From Bacteroidetes bacterium B1(2017) (GTDB lineage Bacteria; Bacteroidota; Bacteroidia; UKL13-3), in NCBI GenBank assembly GCA_002256395.1, contig NKJG01000001.1, positions 186,001 to 250,000 of the forward strand: DNA of 64,000 bases. Direction: 5' to 3'. A program made the position numbers and the translations under genes. The notes below the pieces were generated by a model that saw only the letters and a program-made list of their open reading frames with translations, did no database searches and had not been told where the DNA came from. Of this stretch, positions 1-9,286 are shown one piece after another (the first letter of the stretch is position 1; every line of letters starts with the position of its first letter).

Positions 1-306
1 ATTAAAGAACAAACCGTGCATGAACTCGACAGTGTGAATGAGGCCTATTATTTTCAAAAATCACAGCTACTTTTTATCTGGCAAAGCTCAAAAATACCCG
101 TATCATTAAGCATTCACACACTTATTGTTTCGGGAGCTTATTACCAAAATTTAGAAACCATGCTGAACCAAAACCAAGTAAAAAAGGTGTTACTTGCAGC
201 TAACCTTTCATCAAAAAAAAGAAACCATTTAAAAAAAATTCTAAAAAAATTCAACATCCCTAGCTATGATATAGAAGAAAATGGCGCCTATGAAGTATCA
301 TTGTAG
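1..306 (+). CDS. ComEC/Rec2-type competence protein, C-terminal end (partial)
   Basis: The reading frame is open to the left edge of the window, so this is the 3' end of a longer gene; about 101 codons are visible. The tail has a run about building an answer to where a fragment can be placed (LLAANLSSKKRNHLKK) and ends in ENGAYEVSL. This resembles the extreme C-terminus of Bacteroidota ComEC/Rec2 proteins, whose metallo-beta-lactamase-like domain closes with a short strand of the form Q/N-G-A-hydrophobic. ComEC forms the inner-membrane channel for transforming DNA. The assignment rests on this tail alone, since no membrane segment or metal motif lies inside the window. It stops two bases before the next gene, so the two are probably co-transcribed. 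Confidence 0.5.
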   Translation: MKEQTVHELDSVNEAYYFQKSQLLFIWQSSKIPVSLSIHTLIVSGAYYQNLETMLNQNQVKKVLLAANLSSKKRNHLKKILKKFNIPSYDIEENGAYEVSL

Positions 307-308
307 GT

Positions 309-1085
309 ATGGAAGATTTGGTACTTTATGAAGTTATAGATAGGATTGGATATCTTACCTTAAACCGCCCAGAAAAAAGAAATGCTTTAAGCTTTGATTT
401 TGTAAATGCAATTCGAACCAAACTTAAGCAAGCAGAAGAGGATGAAAACTGTAAAGTTATTATCCTAAAATCAAATGGTGAAGCTTTTTGCTCTGGTGCC
501 GATTTAGCCTCTTTGCAACAATTGCAGAACAATACCTACGAAGAAAACTTAGCCGACAGTAAGCATTTGGCTGCACTTTATTTACAAATTTATCAATCTC
601 CCAAAATAATTATTTCTCGTGTGGAAGGACCCGCCTTTGCAGGAGGTTGCGGCTTAGCTACCATTTGCGATTTTTGCTTTGCCGATGCCAATGCCCGTTT
701 TGCCTATACAGAAGTAAAAATTGGTTTTTTACCAGCTATAGTAATGGTATTTTTATTACGCATGGTTGGCGAAAAAGTAGCACGTCAGATACTTTTAACT
801 GGCGAAATTTTTGATGCACATAAAGCTCTTCATTACAATTTAATTTCGGGTGTTATAGATCCATCCATTATTGAAGAAGAAGTACATCAATTTGCCGTTA
901 AGTTATGCAGAAACACATCCTCACAAAGCATAGCCAGTACTAAGAAAATGCTGGCCAAAGTGCCAGAATTACCCCTTTTAGAAGCAATAGATTATGCTGC
1001 TCAAATGAATGCTCAAGCAAGGGCATCTGAAGATTGCAAAAAAGGAATTTCGGCCTTTTTAAATAAAGAGAAACTATCATGGTAA
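309..1085 (+). CDS. Enoyl-CoA hydratase/isomerase (crotonase) family protein
   Basis: This 258-residue protein has the standard length and layout of a soluble crotonase. The oxyanion-hole segments are visible as AFCSGADL (about residues 59-66) and the glycine-rich AFAGGCGLAT (109-118). The first catalytic glutamate fits E135 in TEVKIGFLP, but the second, which in rat crotonase sits in the helix before the LTG motif, is replaced by Q160. The TEVKIGFLPAIV pattern is closest to proteins annotated as methylglutaconyl-CoA hydratase in leucine breakdown; substrate remains inferred. The ATG lies two bases after the upstream stop, and the end overlaps the next gene by seven bases, so the three genes look like one transcript. 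Confidence 0.85.
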   Translation: MEDLVLYEVIDRIGYLTLNRPEKRNALSFDFVNAIRTKLKQAEEDENCKVIILKSNGEAFCSGADLASLQQLQNNTYEENLADSKHLAALYLQIYQSPKIIISRVEGPAFAGGCGLATICDFCFADANARFAYTEVKIGFLPAIVMVFLLRMVGEKVARQILLTGEIFDAHKALHYNLISGVIDPSIIEEEVHQFAVKLCRNTSSQSIASTKKMLAKVPELPLLEAIDYAAQMNAQARASEDCKKGISAFLNKEKLSW

Positions 1086-1789
1086 GAAAGTTTAGTGTGC
1101 TGCTTATTTTTTATTTTATAAGCTCTTATACCTACAGTCAAACCCTCATTACCGAAGGCAAACTTTTTTATGATATCACCTATAAAAATTTGGGCCCAGA
1201 AATGAAACGAAATGAACACATGCTTCCTCATGAGGCAAGTTTTTATTTTAAGAATAACAAAACCCGCATGGAGATGGGCCTTGGAGGAATTGGCAAAAAC
1301 AGCACCATTTACGATAGAGAAAAAAAAACGAGTACTATTTTACTTAACATATCAGGAAAGAAATTTGCCCTAGTAAAATCGGATAGTGAAATGGTGGAAA
1401 TCAAAAAAAGTATGAACCTGGATACAGTTCAGAAAACCATAAAAATTGACTACTCAAATGAAACGAAAATAATAGCTGGAAAAACCTGCAAAAAAGCAAT
1501 CATCAACAAAACCTCAAAAGGTATTACTCAATCAAGCGATTGTTGGTATACCACAGAAATACCCCCTTTTAATACAGAAAACGACGCGCTATTAAACGAA
1601 ATAAAAGGCTTTTTAATGGAGTATTCCATTACCGAAAATGGCATGACCATGGTAATGAAAGTAAAGATGGTGAATCCAATTCCTATTGAAGACAAACTAT
1701 TTGAAATTCCTCCAAGCTACCAACTAGTAACGGAAAAAGAATTGAATAGATTGATGATGGTATTACAAAACAACCCTACTGGCAATTAA
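1079..1789 (+). CDS. Secreted DUF4412-like/GLPGLI-like protein of unknown function
   Basis: The 236-residue product starts with a signal peptide (about residues 1-20, cleaved before a Gln). The mature part is beta-rich: a first strand of the ITEGKLFYDITYK type, a Met/Lys-rich middle, a motif with KTCKKAIINK around residues 140-150, and a C-terminal EIPPSYQLV segment. This layout matches small periplasmic Bacteroidota proteins annotated as DUF4412 or GLPGLI family, whose function is not known. The start codon overlaps the end of the crotonase gene, which supports translational coupling, although no functional link to acyl-CoA chemistry can be read from the sequence. Confidence 0.7.
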   Translation: MVRKFSVLLIFYFISSYTYSQTLITEGKLFYDITYKNLGPEMKRNEHMLPHEASFYFKNNKTRMEMGLGGIGKNSTIYDREKKTSTILLNISGKKFALVKSDSEMVEIKKSMNLDTVQKTIKIDYSNETKIIAGKTCKKAIINKTSKGITQSSDCWYTTEIPPFNTENDALLNEIKGFLMEYSITENGMTMVMKVKMVNPIPIEDKLFEIPPSYQLVTEKELNRLMMVLQNNPTGN

Positions 1790-1791
1790 TT

Positions 1792-2721
1792 TTAACTAGC
1801 AATGCTTAAGGTATTTAGCATACCTATAAACTCGTTAAGGGAATTAATTGTTCTAGTATTTTTACTGAGGGCTAAATTGCTTTTTACAAATTGTGGGCCC
1901 GTTAATAACACTTGACTATTAGGCCAATTTTCTGCTAAGAAATTTACGAACCCTTGTTTGTCAATATCAGGCTGCGCTGCCGTCATCATGGTTAAAATAT
2001 AATCTGGATTTTCATTCTTAAAGGCATCACGCAAATCTAGCAAAGGCACTTCCTGACCCAAGTAAAGAACCTCATGACCTCTACTTCTTATTACGTAATT
2101 GGCGAATAATAATCCCAAAGAATGCTTTTCACTTTCTGGCAAAAACATTAGAAACTTTTTCCTATTTGAACAAAATTTTCCAATTTGGCCATCTATAGCC
2201 ACATACATCTTTTGCTTAATAATATTAGAAACAAAGTGCTCATGAGAAGGCAAAATGGATCCAACTTGCCACAACATTCCAACCTCTGTTAAAAACGGAA
2301 ATACTATATGTAAGAAGGTCTCTTCAATTCCCATTTGAAGAATATAGGTATTTAATAAGCGGTGAAAAGCCGTCTCATCAAAACTCATCATGGCCGAAAT
2401 AAAAGAGCGAATATGTATTTTATACTCTGTGCATTGTTGACCTAAATGCACCACTTTTTCACTAATTGCCTTTGGGCTCATCTTGGCTATTTCAGAAATC
2501 TTATAGCCATTTTCATTTAAAACACTTATATTGAGCAGGGTTTTCAAATCGGCATCGTCGTAAAACCTGATATTGGTTTCACTGCGTTTTGGCGTAATAA
2601 TTCCATAGCGTTGTTCCCAGATTCTGAGCGTATGGCTCTTAATTCCGGTAATAGCTTCTATGTCTTTTATTGAAAAGGTTCCCAAAGTCTTTTTTAAATA
2701 TGTTTGATTGGAAGTAAACAT
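1792..2721 (-). CDS. MerR-family regulator with cobalamin-binding domain, CarH/LitR type
   Basis: This 309-residue regulator has an N-terminal MerR winged helix (residues about 14-82, with HTLRIWEQRYG), a helical cap, and a C-terminal B12-binding Rossmann domain. The cap carries W151, then nine residues, then E161-H162: the W-x9-EH motif that defines light-sensing adenosylcobalamin repressors such as CarH. The B12 domain holds the ExHxxG form of the cobalamin motif with H200 as the axial ligand. CarH proteins bind DNA as tetramers in the dark and are released by green/blue light. The nearest divergent gene begins 32 bases away, so that gene and its own promoter are the obvious local targets; carotenoid genes, the usual regulon, are not in this window. 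Confidence 0.88.
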   Translation of the reverse strand: MFTSNQTYLKKTLGTFSIKDIEAITGIKSHTLRIWEQRYGIITPKRSETNIRFYDDADLKTLLNISVLNENGYKISEIAKMSPKAISEKVVHLGQQCTEYKIHIRSFISAMMSFDETAFHRLLNTYILQMGIEETFLHIVFPFLTEVGMLWQVGSILPSHEHFVSNIIKQKMYVAIDGQIGKFCSNRKKFLMFLPESEKHSLGLLFANYVIRSRGHEVLYLGQEVPLLDLRDAFKNENPDYILTMMTAAQPDIDKQGFVNFLAENWPNSQVLLTGPQFVKSNLALSKNTRTINSLNEFIGMLNTLSIAS

Positions 2722-2753
2722 TGAGAAGGCTTTTTTGTTTTAAATAGAGTTAA

Positions 2754-3659
2754 ATGGCAAAAATTCTAATTTCTGGTGGCGCTGGGTTGATAGGTTCAAA
2801 CCTAACAAAAAATCTTGAAATGCGAGGTCATGAAGTTATTTTGCTCAGTAGAAATCCTAAAAAAAACAAACAAACCAGCTTTTATTGGAACCCAGCCAAG
2901 GGAGAAATAGACTTGGATTGCCTGAAAGGAACCGACTGTATCATAAACTTAGCCGGAACCGGAGTGGCCGATAAACGATGGACAAGTGCCTATAAAGCAG
3001 AAATTCTTGACAGTAGAGTAAGTGCCACACAACTACTAATCAAAACCTTACAAAACAATCCCAACCAAGTATCCACCTTTATTGGAGCCTCAGCCGTTGG
3101 CATTTATGGCAATAACCCTGTTGCAGGTGCAACTGAAGAATCCGAAATTGGAGATACCTTTCTAGCCGATGTTTGTGCCCAATGGGAGCAAGAAACACTT
3201 AAAGCTAAGCAATTAGGCATACGAACCCTTATAGTACGAATAGGAATTGTATTGAGCAAAGAAGGTGGGTTTATAAAGGAAATGTCAATGCCCGCCAAAT
3301 TTGGATTTGGGGCTGCACTTGGCTCAGGAAAAATGATTACACCTTGGATTCACATAAATGATTTAAGCCGAATTTTTATTCATTTATTAGAACAACATAA
3401 ATTAACTGGAATATACAATGGCGTTTCGCCCCATCCCGAAACAAATAAAGAATTGGTTAGAATCATTTGCAAAGCTTTAAAACGCCCTTATTGGATGCCA
3501 TCAGTGCCCGAATTTATGCTTAAAATATTGGTTGGAGAAATGGCGCCTATGTTGCTAGCAGACCAAAAAATTTCGGCAAAAAAAATTATCTCTACTGGGT
3601 TTAAATTTCAATTCCCCAATGCGCACGACGCCATTATGGAACTCCTTAAGAAAAAATAA
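2754..3659 (+). CDS. TIGR01777-family NAD(P)-binding epimerase-like protein (YfcH/SDR39U1 type)
   Basis: The protein has 301 residues, typical for this atypical short-chain dehydrogenase family. The dinucleotide-binding loop GGAGLIG (residues 8-14) is intact and is followed by the family's TxFYWxPxxGE-like segment near residue 45 (TSFYWNPAKGEID). The C-terminal 50 residues, with LLADQKISAKKI, match the DUF1731 tail. Members are cytosolic and their substrate is unknown. It is transcribed divergently from the CarH-type regulator with only 32 bases between the two starts, so the two promoters overlap and regulation by that repressor is plausible but not shown. Confidence 0.88.
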   Translation: MAKILISGGAGLIGSNLTKNLEMRGHEVILLSRNPKKNKQTSFYWNPAKGEIDLDCLKGTDCIINLAGTGVADKRWTSAYKAEILDSRVSATQLLIKTLQNNPNQVSTFIGASAVGIYGNNPVAGATEESEIGDTFLADVCAQWEQETLKAKQLGIRTLIVRIGIVLSKEGGFIKEMSMPAKFGFGAALGSGKMITPWIHINDLSRIFIHLLEQHKLTGIYNGVSPHPETNKELVRIICKALKRPYWMPSVPEFMLKILVGEMAPMLLADQKISAKKIISTGFKFQFPNAHDAIMELLKKK

Positions 3660-3704
3660 AGCTTAAATCTATTATTTTTACCGCCAGCACAGTCAATTTA
3701 CTTT

Positions 3705-4472
3705 ATGAAAAAAAGCATCTTATTTATCTTTTGCATAGGCCTGGGATTGAACGCAATTTTTGCTCAAACAAGCACGAATGAACCTAAACTTTTTCAACCA
3801 GCCGTTCTTGTTGAATTATTTTCGTCTGAAGGTTGCAGCAGCTGCCCATATGCCGACGAGTTTTTAAAGGAAGTGATAAACATTAGTGATAGCAGCAAAT
3901 CGCCCGTATATGTGATAGATTATCATGTAGTAATTTGGAACCGTAGCGGCTGGGTTGACCCCTTTTCTGATTCGGCATACAGCTTACGCCAGCAAGAATA
4001 CATGTATAAGAAAAAACTAAGCGCCATGTATACCCCAATGGTTTTTATTAATGGTGGAGATAAAGAATTTGCAGGCGGAGATAAACGTGGTATTGGACAA
4101 AAAATTCAAGAAATATTAACTAAACCCTCTAAACACTTCTTGCGCTGTGGCATTACTGGAGTTGAAAACGAAGATAGCTTAATGCTTGCCTATCAAATTT
4201 GGGGAGATATTGATTCATGCGATATAAAGATTGCCTTTATACAAAAAGAAATAAATAGCTCGGTAAAAGGTGGCGAAAACAATGGTATGATTTTACACCA
4301 CCACAATGTTGTAAAAGGATTGTTTACCAAACAACTTGCAAGCAAAGATGGCCTCATAAAAATACCGGTGAACAGAAACTTAAACCTCGATAATTTTAGA
4401 GTGGTGGCATTTATTCAACACCGCAGAACTTGGCAAATTTTTGCTGCCGATCAAATGACCTTTAAACCTTAA
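3705..4472 (+). CDS. Secreted thioredoxin-like DUF1223 family protein
   Basis: The 255-residue product has an N-terminal signal peptide (about residues 1-20) followed by the DUF1223 hallmark VELFSSEGCSSCPYAD, in which C44 and C47 form a CxxC pair. Downstream are the other family blocks, YHVVIWNRSGWVDPFS and MYTPMVFINGG. DUF1223 proteins have a thioredoxin fold and are exported; a redox or metal-handling role is usually suggested but unproven. The gene ends with a four-base convergent overlap with the aminopeptidase gene. No dedicated redox partner gene is adjacent. Confidence 0.88.
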   Translation: MKKSILFIFCIGLGLNAIFAQTSTNEPKLFQPAVLVELFSSEGCSSCPYADEFLKEVINISDSSKSPVYVIDYHVVIWNRSGWVDPFSDSAYSLRQQEYMYKKKLSAMYTPMVFINGGDKEFAGGDKRGIGQKIQEILTKPSKHFLRCGITGVENEDSLMLAYQIWGDIDSCDIKIAFIQKEINSSVKGGENNGMILHHHNVVKGLFTKQLASKDGLIKIPVNRNLNLDNFRVVAFIQHRRTWQIFAADQMTFKP

Positions 4473-7018
4473 TTGGCATAATCGGTTTGAACCTTTTCTT
4501 TGAAGGCTTTAAAGGTTACACTTTCAAAAAATTCAGTTTCTTTACTCTTAGCCTGCAAGGTTTTCAAAAACGATCGAAACGTTTTAGCTTTATCTCTATC
4601 ACTGCTTAGGGTATAATAGTTTTCTAAAATTGGCAATGCCTCTTCTAACACCGCTTTATTTTGATTGCGCAAATAGGTGAAATAAGCATTTAAAATACTA
4701 TTTCTATACATCCCAAACTTACCTAAAACACTTTTGTAATAGGCATTCTTATTATCTTTAGCATGACTAGCATACAACCATGAAATGGTGCGCTGTAGGG
4801 TTGCTGTTTGAATGCTTTCTAAGCCAATACATTTTTGCAAACATAAGGTTTCATCCGTAATAGAAAGTGATTGCAAACTAGTTGCCATAACCTCATACGA
4901 AGAATCTTTTAAACCCTGTAAAAGAATACTCTTGGCCAATTCACCTTTGCCTTTATATCCAATTAAATACATAGAGTTGTCTCTCACCTCAACTACTTTA
5001 TTATGTAATGCCATATCAATTATTTGAGGTTCAAAATGAGCATAAAACGTATCTAATTTTTCGATTAAATCTAATGCCGTAAGTTGATCATAATAGAGGC
5101 TACTACTAAGCAATTGAGTAATTAATTTTAACTGAATACTACTATCTTTTTCATAAGGCAAATTAGAAATAGCTTTTATGGCTCTTTGCTTAGCTTGGTA
5201 TCCAGTAGCTAATCCAGCTTGAAACATCCATGAGTTAGGATCTTTTGTTTCTACAATTACACCTGGTATATTTCCTTTTGGGTCGATCCAATAGGATAAA
5301 ATAAGTTCATGCCCTATTGGTGGAAGAACAATCGTTTCGGTTGCTTGTTGAATAGTTATAGGAATGGTTTTAACCTTACTAGTTCCATCGGCATGCAGAC
5401 TAACATATGCTAATTCGGTATTGATTGTAAACAATCCAAAGCTAGAATCTTGCACTTGTTTCACTTCCAATTCATACCTGTTTTTTTCTGTATTTCTTTT
5501 CAAAGCTATTTGTAACTCGGGGTGACCTTTACCTAAAAACCATTGCGTGAAAAATACTTGTAAATCCTTGCCACTAGCCCATTCCATGGCTTGTCTTAAA
5601 TTATGAATATCAGTTGTACCATAAGCATTTTGAGTTAGGTATCTGTTTATGCCTTTAAAGAAAGCGCTATCCCCTACTTCATTTCTTAATTGGTGTAAAA
5701 TCCAACTTCCTTTTTGATAACTCACTACATCAAACACATCATCGGCTTCGGCATAATAATTTCTAATTGGACTTTCTTGATACTTATTTTTACTTCGTAA
5801 ATAAGCTTCCAAATTTTTAGCAAACACCATATCTGCATAGTCTTTACCATACGTATATTCGTTATACAAATACTCACCATAGGTGGCAAAGCTTTCGTTT
5901 AATGGCAAGTTGCTCCAGCTACGGCAGGTAACTAAATCGCCAAACCAATGATGGAATAATTCGTGTACAATAATATCTTCATGTGGGTTATCTAAATGCT
6001 CTCTATCTGTATGCTGAACCATTTCATAATGCAAAACCGCAGAGGTGTTTTCCATGGCGCCACTCACAAAATCCCTAGCTACTACTTGCGAGAATTTATC
6101 CCAAGGATAATCCACTCCTGTAATCTTAGAAAAGGTTTCAATCATTTGAGGCGTTTTACCAAAAATAGTGCGAGCATAGGGCGCATAGGCTGGTTCTAAA
6201 TAATAACTCACCTCCTTATTTCGCCAAGTATCTTTGGTAACAATAAAGTTTCCAATGGCAATCATGGTTAAATAAGGTGCATGTGGCTTAAGCTGTTGCC
6301 AATGGTCTGTTTTGGTACCATTTAAATTGTGTTTTGTATCTTTTAACAAGCCATTACTTAAGGTAGTTTCTTTCTCTTCTACCGTTAAATAAATATCCTG
6401 GGTATGTTTTTCATTTGGGGCATCTACCGTTGGAAACCAACCTGAGTTATACTCCGTTTCACCCTGACTCCATATTTGTCGTGGTTTATTAGGATCAGTA
6501 CCTAATGGATTAATAAAATACAAACCTCGCGCATCGCTAATGGCTTTTCCTGTGCCTGTTTTTATTTCATTTGGTTTAGCAATGTACTGAATCAAAAGTT
6601 GTAGGGTATCTTTTAAAAGCAAATCAGAAGCTAAGCTTACGTTTAGTTTTAGCGAATCGTAATCATAAGAAAGTGTTAGGGTATCTCTCCCTTTTAATTG
6701 AGCTACACGCAATAAAGTAAATCCATGTGCATCCAATTTAACTTGTGAAAGTGCATAGGCATAGGGCGTTAAACTTAAAACAGCTGTACCATTCACCCAT
6801 TGATGTAGGTAATCAAAACTTAAAAACAATTTTGTATGCACCAAATCTACCACCCTTGTCTCCATTGGTTTATAACTTAAAATCACTTTTTTTGAGCTAG
6901 GCGTAACCACTACATCCTCTAGAATAATTTTTTCTATGGGGGTTGATGGGTTTTTAATTATTTTGCAGGCCGATAAGCCAGAAAGCAATAGTATAAAAAG
7001 GAAGAAATTAGTTCTCAT
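4469..7018 (-). CDS. M1-family zinc aminopeptidase, lipoprotein
   Basis: The 849-residue product is an M1 metallopeptidase. The exopeptidase motif GAMEN is at 320-324, and the zinc site HELFH-x18-E is complete (H352, E353, H356, E375). The chosen ATG at 7018 gives a classic lipoprotein signal with lipobox LSAC and C18 as the lipidated residue; an upstream in-frame extension to 7108 would bury that signal and overlap the divergent biotin-carrier gene, so it is rejected. After the catalytic domain comes a long helical C-terminal region. It probably trims peptides at the outer membrane or periplasm. The start lies 34 bases from the divergent BCCP gene. Confidence 0.93.
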   Translation of the reverse strand: MRTNFFLFILLLSGLSACKIIKNPSTPIEKIILEDVVVTPSSKKVILSYKPMETRVVDLVHTKLFLSFDYLHQWVNGTAVLSLTPYAYALSQVKLDAHGFTLLRVAQLKGRDTLTLSYDYDSLKLNVSLASDLLLKDTLQLLIQYIAKPNEIKTGTGKAISDARGLYFINPLGTDPNKPRQIWSQGETEYNSGWFPTVDAPNEKHTQDIYLTVEEKETTLSNGLLKDTKHNLNGTKTDHWQQLKPHAPYLTMIAIGNFIVTKDTWRNKEVSYYLEPAYAPYARTIFGKTPQMIETFSKITGVDYPWDKFSQVVARDFVSGAMENTSAVLHYEMVQHTDREHLDNPHEDIIVHELFHHWFGDLVTCRSWSNLPLNESFATYGEYLYNEYTYGKDYADMVFAKNLEAYLRSKNKYQESPIRNYYAEADDVFDVVSYQKGSWILHQLRNEVGDSAFFKGINRYLTQNAYGTTDIHNLRQAMEWASGKDLQVFFTQWFLGKGHPELQIALKRNTEKNRYELEVKQVQDSSFGLFTINTELAYVSLHADGTSKVKTIPITIQQATETIVLPPIGHELILSYWIDPKGNIPGVIVETKDPNSWMFQAGLATGYQAKQRAIKAISNLPYEKDSSIQLKLITQLLSSSLYYDQLTALDLIEKLDTFYAHFEPQIIDMALHNKVVEVRDNSMYLIGYKGKGELAKSILLQGLKDSSYEVMATSLQSLSITDETLCLQKCIGLESIQTATLQRTISWLYASHAKDNKNAYYKSVLGKFGMYRNSILNAYFTYLRNQNKAVLEEALPILENYYTLSSDRDKAKTFRSFLKTLQAKSKETEFFESVTFKAFKEKVQTDYAN

Positions 7019-7052
7019 ATGTTGTATTCGGGCTGCAATAAAAGGAATTTTC

Positions 7053-7553
7053 ATGTTAAATATTAAAGTAAACGAGCAGGATTTCATTTTCAACCTATTA
7101 AGTGGCACCGCCCTTTTGGATGGAAAACCCGTAAACGCAGATGTAGTAAAGCTTGAGCCTAATAAGTATCACCTACTAATAAACAATAAAAGCTTTAGCG
7201 TTGAATTACTCGACAAATCTGAAAATGGCAAAACTCTTTTTATTTCGGTGAATGGAGTAAAACATGAGATAGCCATTAAAGATAAATACGACGCCCTTTT
7301 GAGCCAATTAGGAATGGACAAATTAATGGGTGCTAAAAACAATAATGTGAAAGCTCCCATGCCAGGTTTGGTTTTGCGCATTTTGGTAAACGAAGGAGAT
7401 AAAGTAAAAAAAGGCGATGCCCTTGTGGTTTTAGAAGCAATGAAAATGGAAAATAGTATTAAAGCCGAAGGCGAAGCTACCATTAAACGCATTGCAGTAA
7501 AGCCTCAACAAGCAGTAGAAAAAAATACGCTCCTTATAGAAATGGAAGCTTAA
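7053..7553 (+). CDS. Biotin carboxyl carrier protein-like subunit
   Basis: The 166-residue protein ends in a complete biotinyl/lipoyl domain: APMPGLV at 101-107 and VLEAMKMEN, in which K131 is the biotinylation site. The first 90 residues form a small beta-rich domain seen in the short carrier subunits of acyl-CoA carboxylases of Bacteroidota. It would shuttle carboxyl-biotin between biotin carboxylase and carboxyltransferase subunits, but neither partner is encoded nearby, so it is an orphan carrier. The ATG at 7053 is preceded by AAAGGA, one of the few Shine-Dalgarno-like sequences in the window; a longer reading frame upstream lies antisense to the aminopeptidase signal peptide and is not used. 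Confidence 0.9.
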   Translation: MLNIKVNEQDFIFNLLSGTALLDGKPVNADVVKLEPNKYHLLINNKSFSVELLDKSENGKTLFISVNGVKHEIAIKDKYDALLSQLGMDKLMGAKNNNVKAPMPGLVLRILVNEGDKVKKGDALVVLEAMKMENSIKAEGEATIKRIAVKPQQAVEKNTLLIEMEA

Positions 7554-7559
7554 TTTACC

Positions 7560-8564
7560 TTATTTAAGTAAGGCTTCCGCTTCTTTATAATATTTTCCTT
7601 TTAGGCTCACAATTCGCTTCAAGAAACCTCTATATGCTTCTTGATTTCCTTTTTGCTTATTTATCTCGGCTTCAAGCCACAAGGCCTCCTCAAACAATGG
7701 ATTGGATGGGTTGCTACTTAAAATTGGCACTAAGCTCGCATGAGCCGAATCATATTGATTTCTGCTAATTTGTTCTTGGGCCAATTTCAAACTTACACTA
7801 TCCTTTTGGGTATTTTTAAAGCTAGGTTCAACACTGCTTAAACTTTGATTTATAATGGCATTATTACTTAAATTACTCGCAGCATTAGAAGGGTAAATGG
7901 AACGTTCAGCTTTCTTAGAACTAACTTTTTCTTTTGAATCCTTCAAGTATTTTGTTTCTTCAGTTGCCACCGTAACAGGCGCTGTTTTGGGAGCTGTCAC
8001 AAAATCATCCTGCTCCGATGTACTTTTTACCACCACCTCAACTATATCTTCTTTTCTGGTATTATCTACCGCTGCTCTTGTATTCTCATCCACCACCATC
8101 AACTCAGGCACAGCTTGAATTTCAACAGGTTTTTTATACTCCTTTGCCTTTTGTTTTGGCTTTTGTTTGGAAGGTGTAACAAGCGCCAATTCTTTAGGTT
8201 TTTCAATAATTGGCGTATCTTGAACTTCAATTCTTATTGCCTGTTGGCTAGGTGTATTTTGAGTATCCACCTGTAACATTAATACTGTACTTACAATGAA
8301 TATAGCAGCGGCGGCGGCCCAATAATACAAAGGCCTAATAGTGGCTCTTTTAGGTGCAAGTTTAGTATCAATAGAAGTATTTAGTTGGGTTACGGTTTGA
8401 ACCAATTGGGAAGGATTGGCCATGGCATCTATGCCTTCCTTTATGTCGGCACAAATTTCACACTCAAGTACATGAGCATGCATATAAGCAAGGTTATCCT
8501 TACTTATGCTGCCTAAAGAATAGGCTTCCCATTGCTTATTACTTATGCACTCTGTTGTATCCAT
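7560..8564 (-). CDS. Membrane anti-sigma factor-like protein with zinc-binding N-terminus
   Basis: The product (334 residues from this start, 337 from an ATG at 8573) begins with a ZAS-like motif, H31-x3-C35-x2-C38, typical of anti-sigma domains that hold an ECF sigma factor inactive. One membrane helix follows (about residues 79-99, Ala-rich), then a long, low-complexity Lys/Glu/Thr/Val periplasmic linker and a C-terminal helical, TPR-like segment (about 265-334). The gene overlaps the end of the sigma-factor gene, so the two are translationally coupled. The likely role is to release the sigma factor on an envelope signal; the signal itself cannot be read from the sequence. Confidence 0.8.
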   Translation of the reverse strand: MDTTECISNKQWEAYSLGSISKDNLAYMHAHVLECEICADIKEGIDAMANPSQLVQTVTQLNTSIDTKLAPKRATIRPLYYWAAAAAIFIVSTVLMLQVDTQNTPSQQAIRIEVQDTPIIEKPKELALVTPSKQKPKQKAKEYKKPVEIQAVPELMVVDENTRAAVDNTRKEDIVEVVVKSTSEQDDFVTAPKTAPVTVATEETKYLKDSKEKVSSKKAERSIYPSNAASNLSNNAIINQSLSSVEPSFKNTQKDSVSLKLAQEQISRNQYDSAHASLVPILSSNPSNPLFEEALWLEAEINKQKGNQEAYRGFLKRIVSLKGKYYKEAEALLK

Positions 8565-9163
8565 ACTATACATGCCAGCACCAAGGAAATTCCTTTCTGT
8601 GCCAGACTAATTTTTAAATTCCGTTTTCCGTTCTGAATAAAACTCTTTACCTCATTTAAGGAATATCCTGTTTGTGTACTCACCTGCTCGTAGCTTAATT
8701 GGTTCAGATAAAACAAACGAATACACTCTTGCTGTTTGGCAGGTAAATTTAGTAAGGCCAATTCCATGGCACTTAATTTTTCTTCCAACTCAAGCTTGTT
8801 ATCCAATGGATGCAAAATCATTTGCTTTTCCATAAAACTTTCTTCACTTTCTTCGTCTTCCTCGCTCAACCTCAGTAAAAGCTCGGGCTTCCTAAGAATC
8901 ATAAGGCAATAATTGCGTGCCACACTATGCAACCAAGTTCTAAAATTTAATACGGTATGTTTCTTTAAATCCTCAAATAAATTCTCAAAAATTTGCATTA
9001 CCGCATCTTGAGCTGCGTCTTCATTTTTGAGGTATTTGTTACAAACTGCAAAACACATTAAAGAGTGCCTTTTAAATAATTCGCCCACTAGCAACTTATC
9101 ACCATCTTTTTGATAGCTAAGCAGTAATTCTTCATCACTCTTTTGTTTAAGTGTATCAGGCAT
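8543..9163 (-). CDS. ECF-type RNA polymerase sigma factor
   Basis: This 206-residue protein has a sigma-70 region 2 (about residues 15-90, with DEELLLSYQKDGD and the FENLFEDLKK helix) and a region 4 helix-turn-helix (about 130-185, LPAKQQECIRLFYLNQLSYEQVS in two halves). A TTG three codons upstream (9172) could also start it, but the ATG at 9163 is preferred. The last 21 residues are an unusual hydrophobic tail (ISLVLACIVWIQQSA). It is the first gene of a sigma/anti-sigma pair and likely responds to envelope conditions; which promoters it reads is not visible here. Confidence 0.9.
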   Translation of the reverse strand: MPDTLKQKSDEELLLSYQKDGDKLLVGELFKRHSLMCFAVCNKYLKNEDAAQDAVMQIFENLFEDLKKHTVLNFRTWLHSVARNYCLMILRKPELLLRLSEEDEESEESFMEKQMILHPLDNKLELEEKLSAMELALLNLPAKQQECIRLFYLNQLSYEQVSTQTGYSLNEVKSFIQNGKRNLKISLAQKGISLVLACIVWIQQSA

Positions 9164-9286
9164 TTCCAACAAATATGACTAATTTTTTTATTTTTTTTAT
9201 GGAATTCAAACGCTGGCTGCATCCATGAGTTAGATGAATCAAAATTTGGTTCAGAACAAAACACATAAACCTAATTAAAAAAGAAT

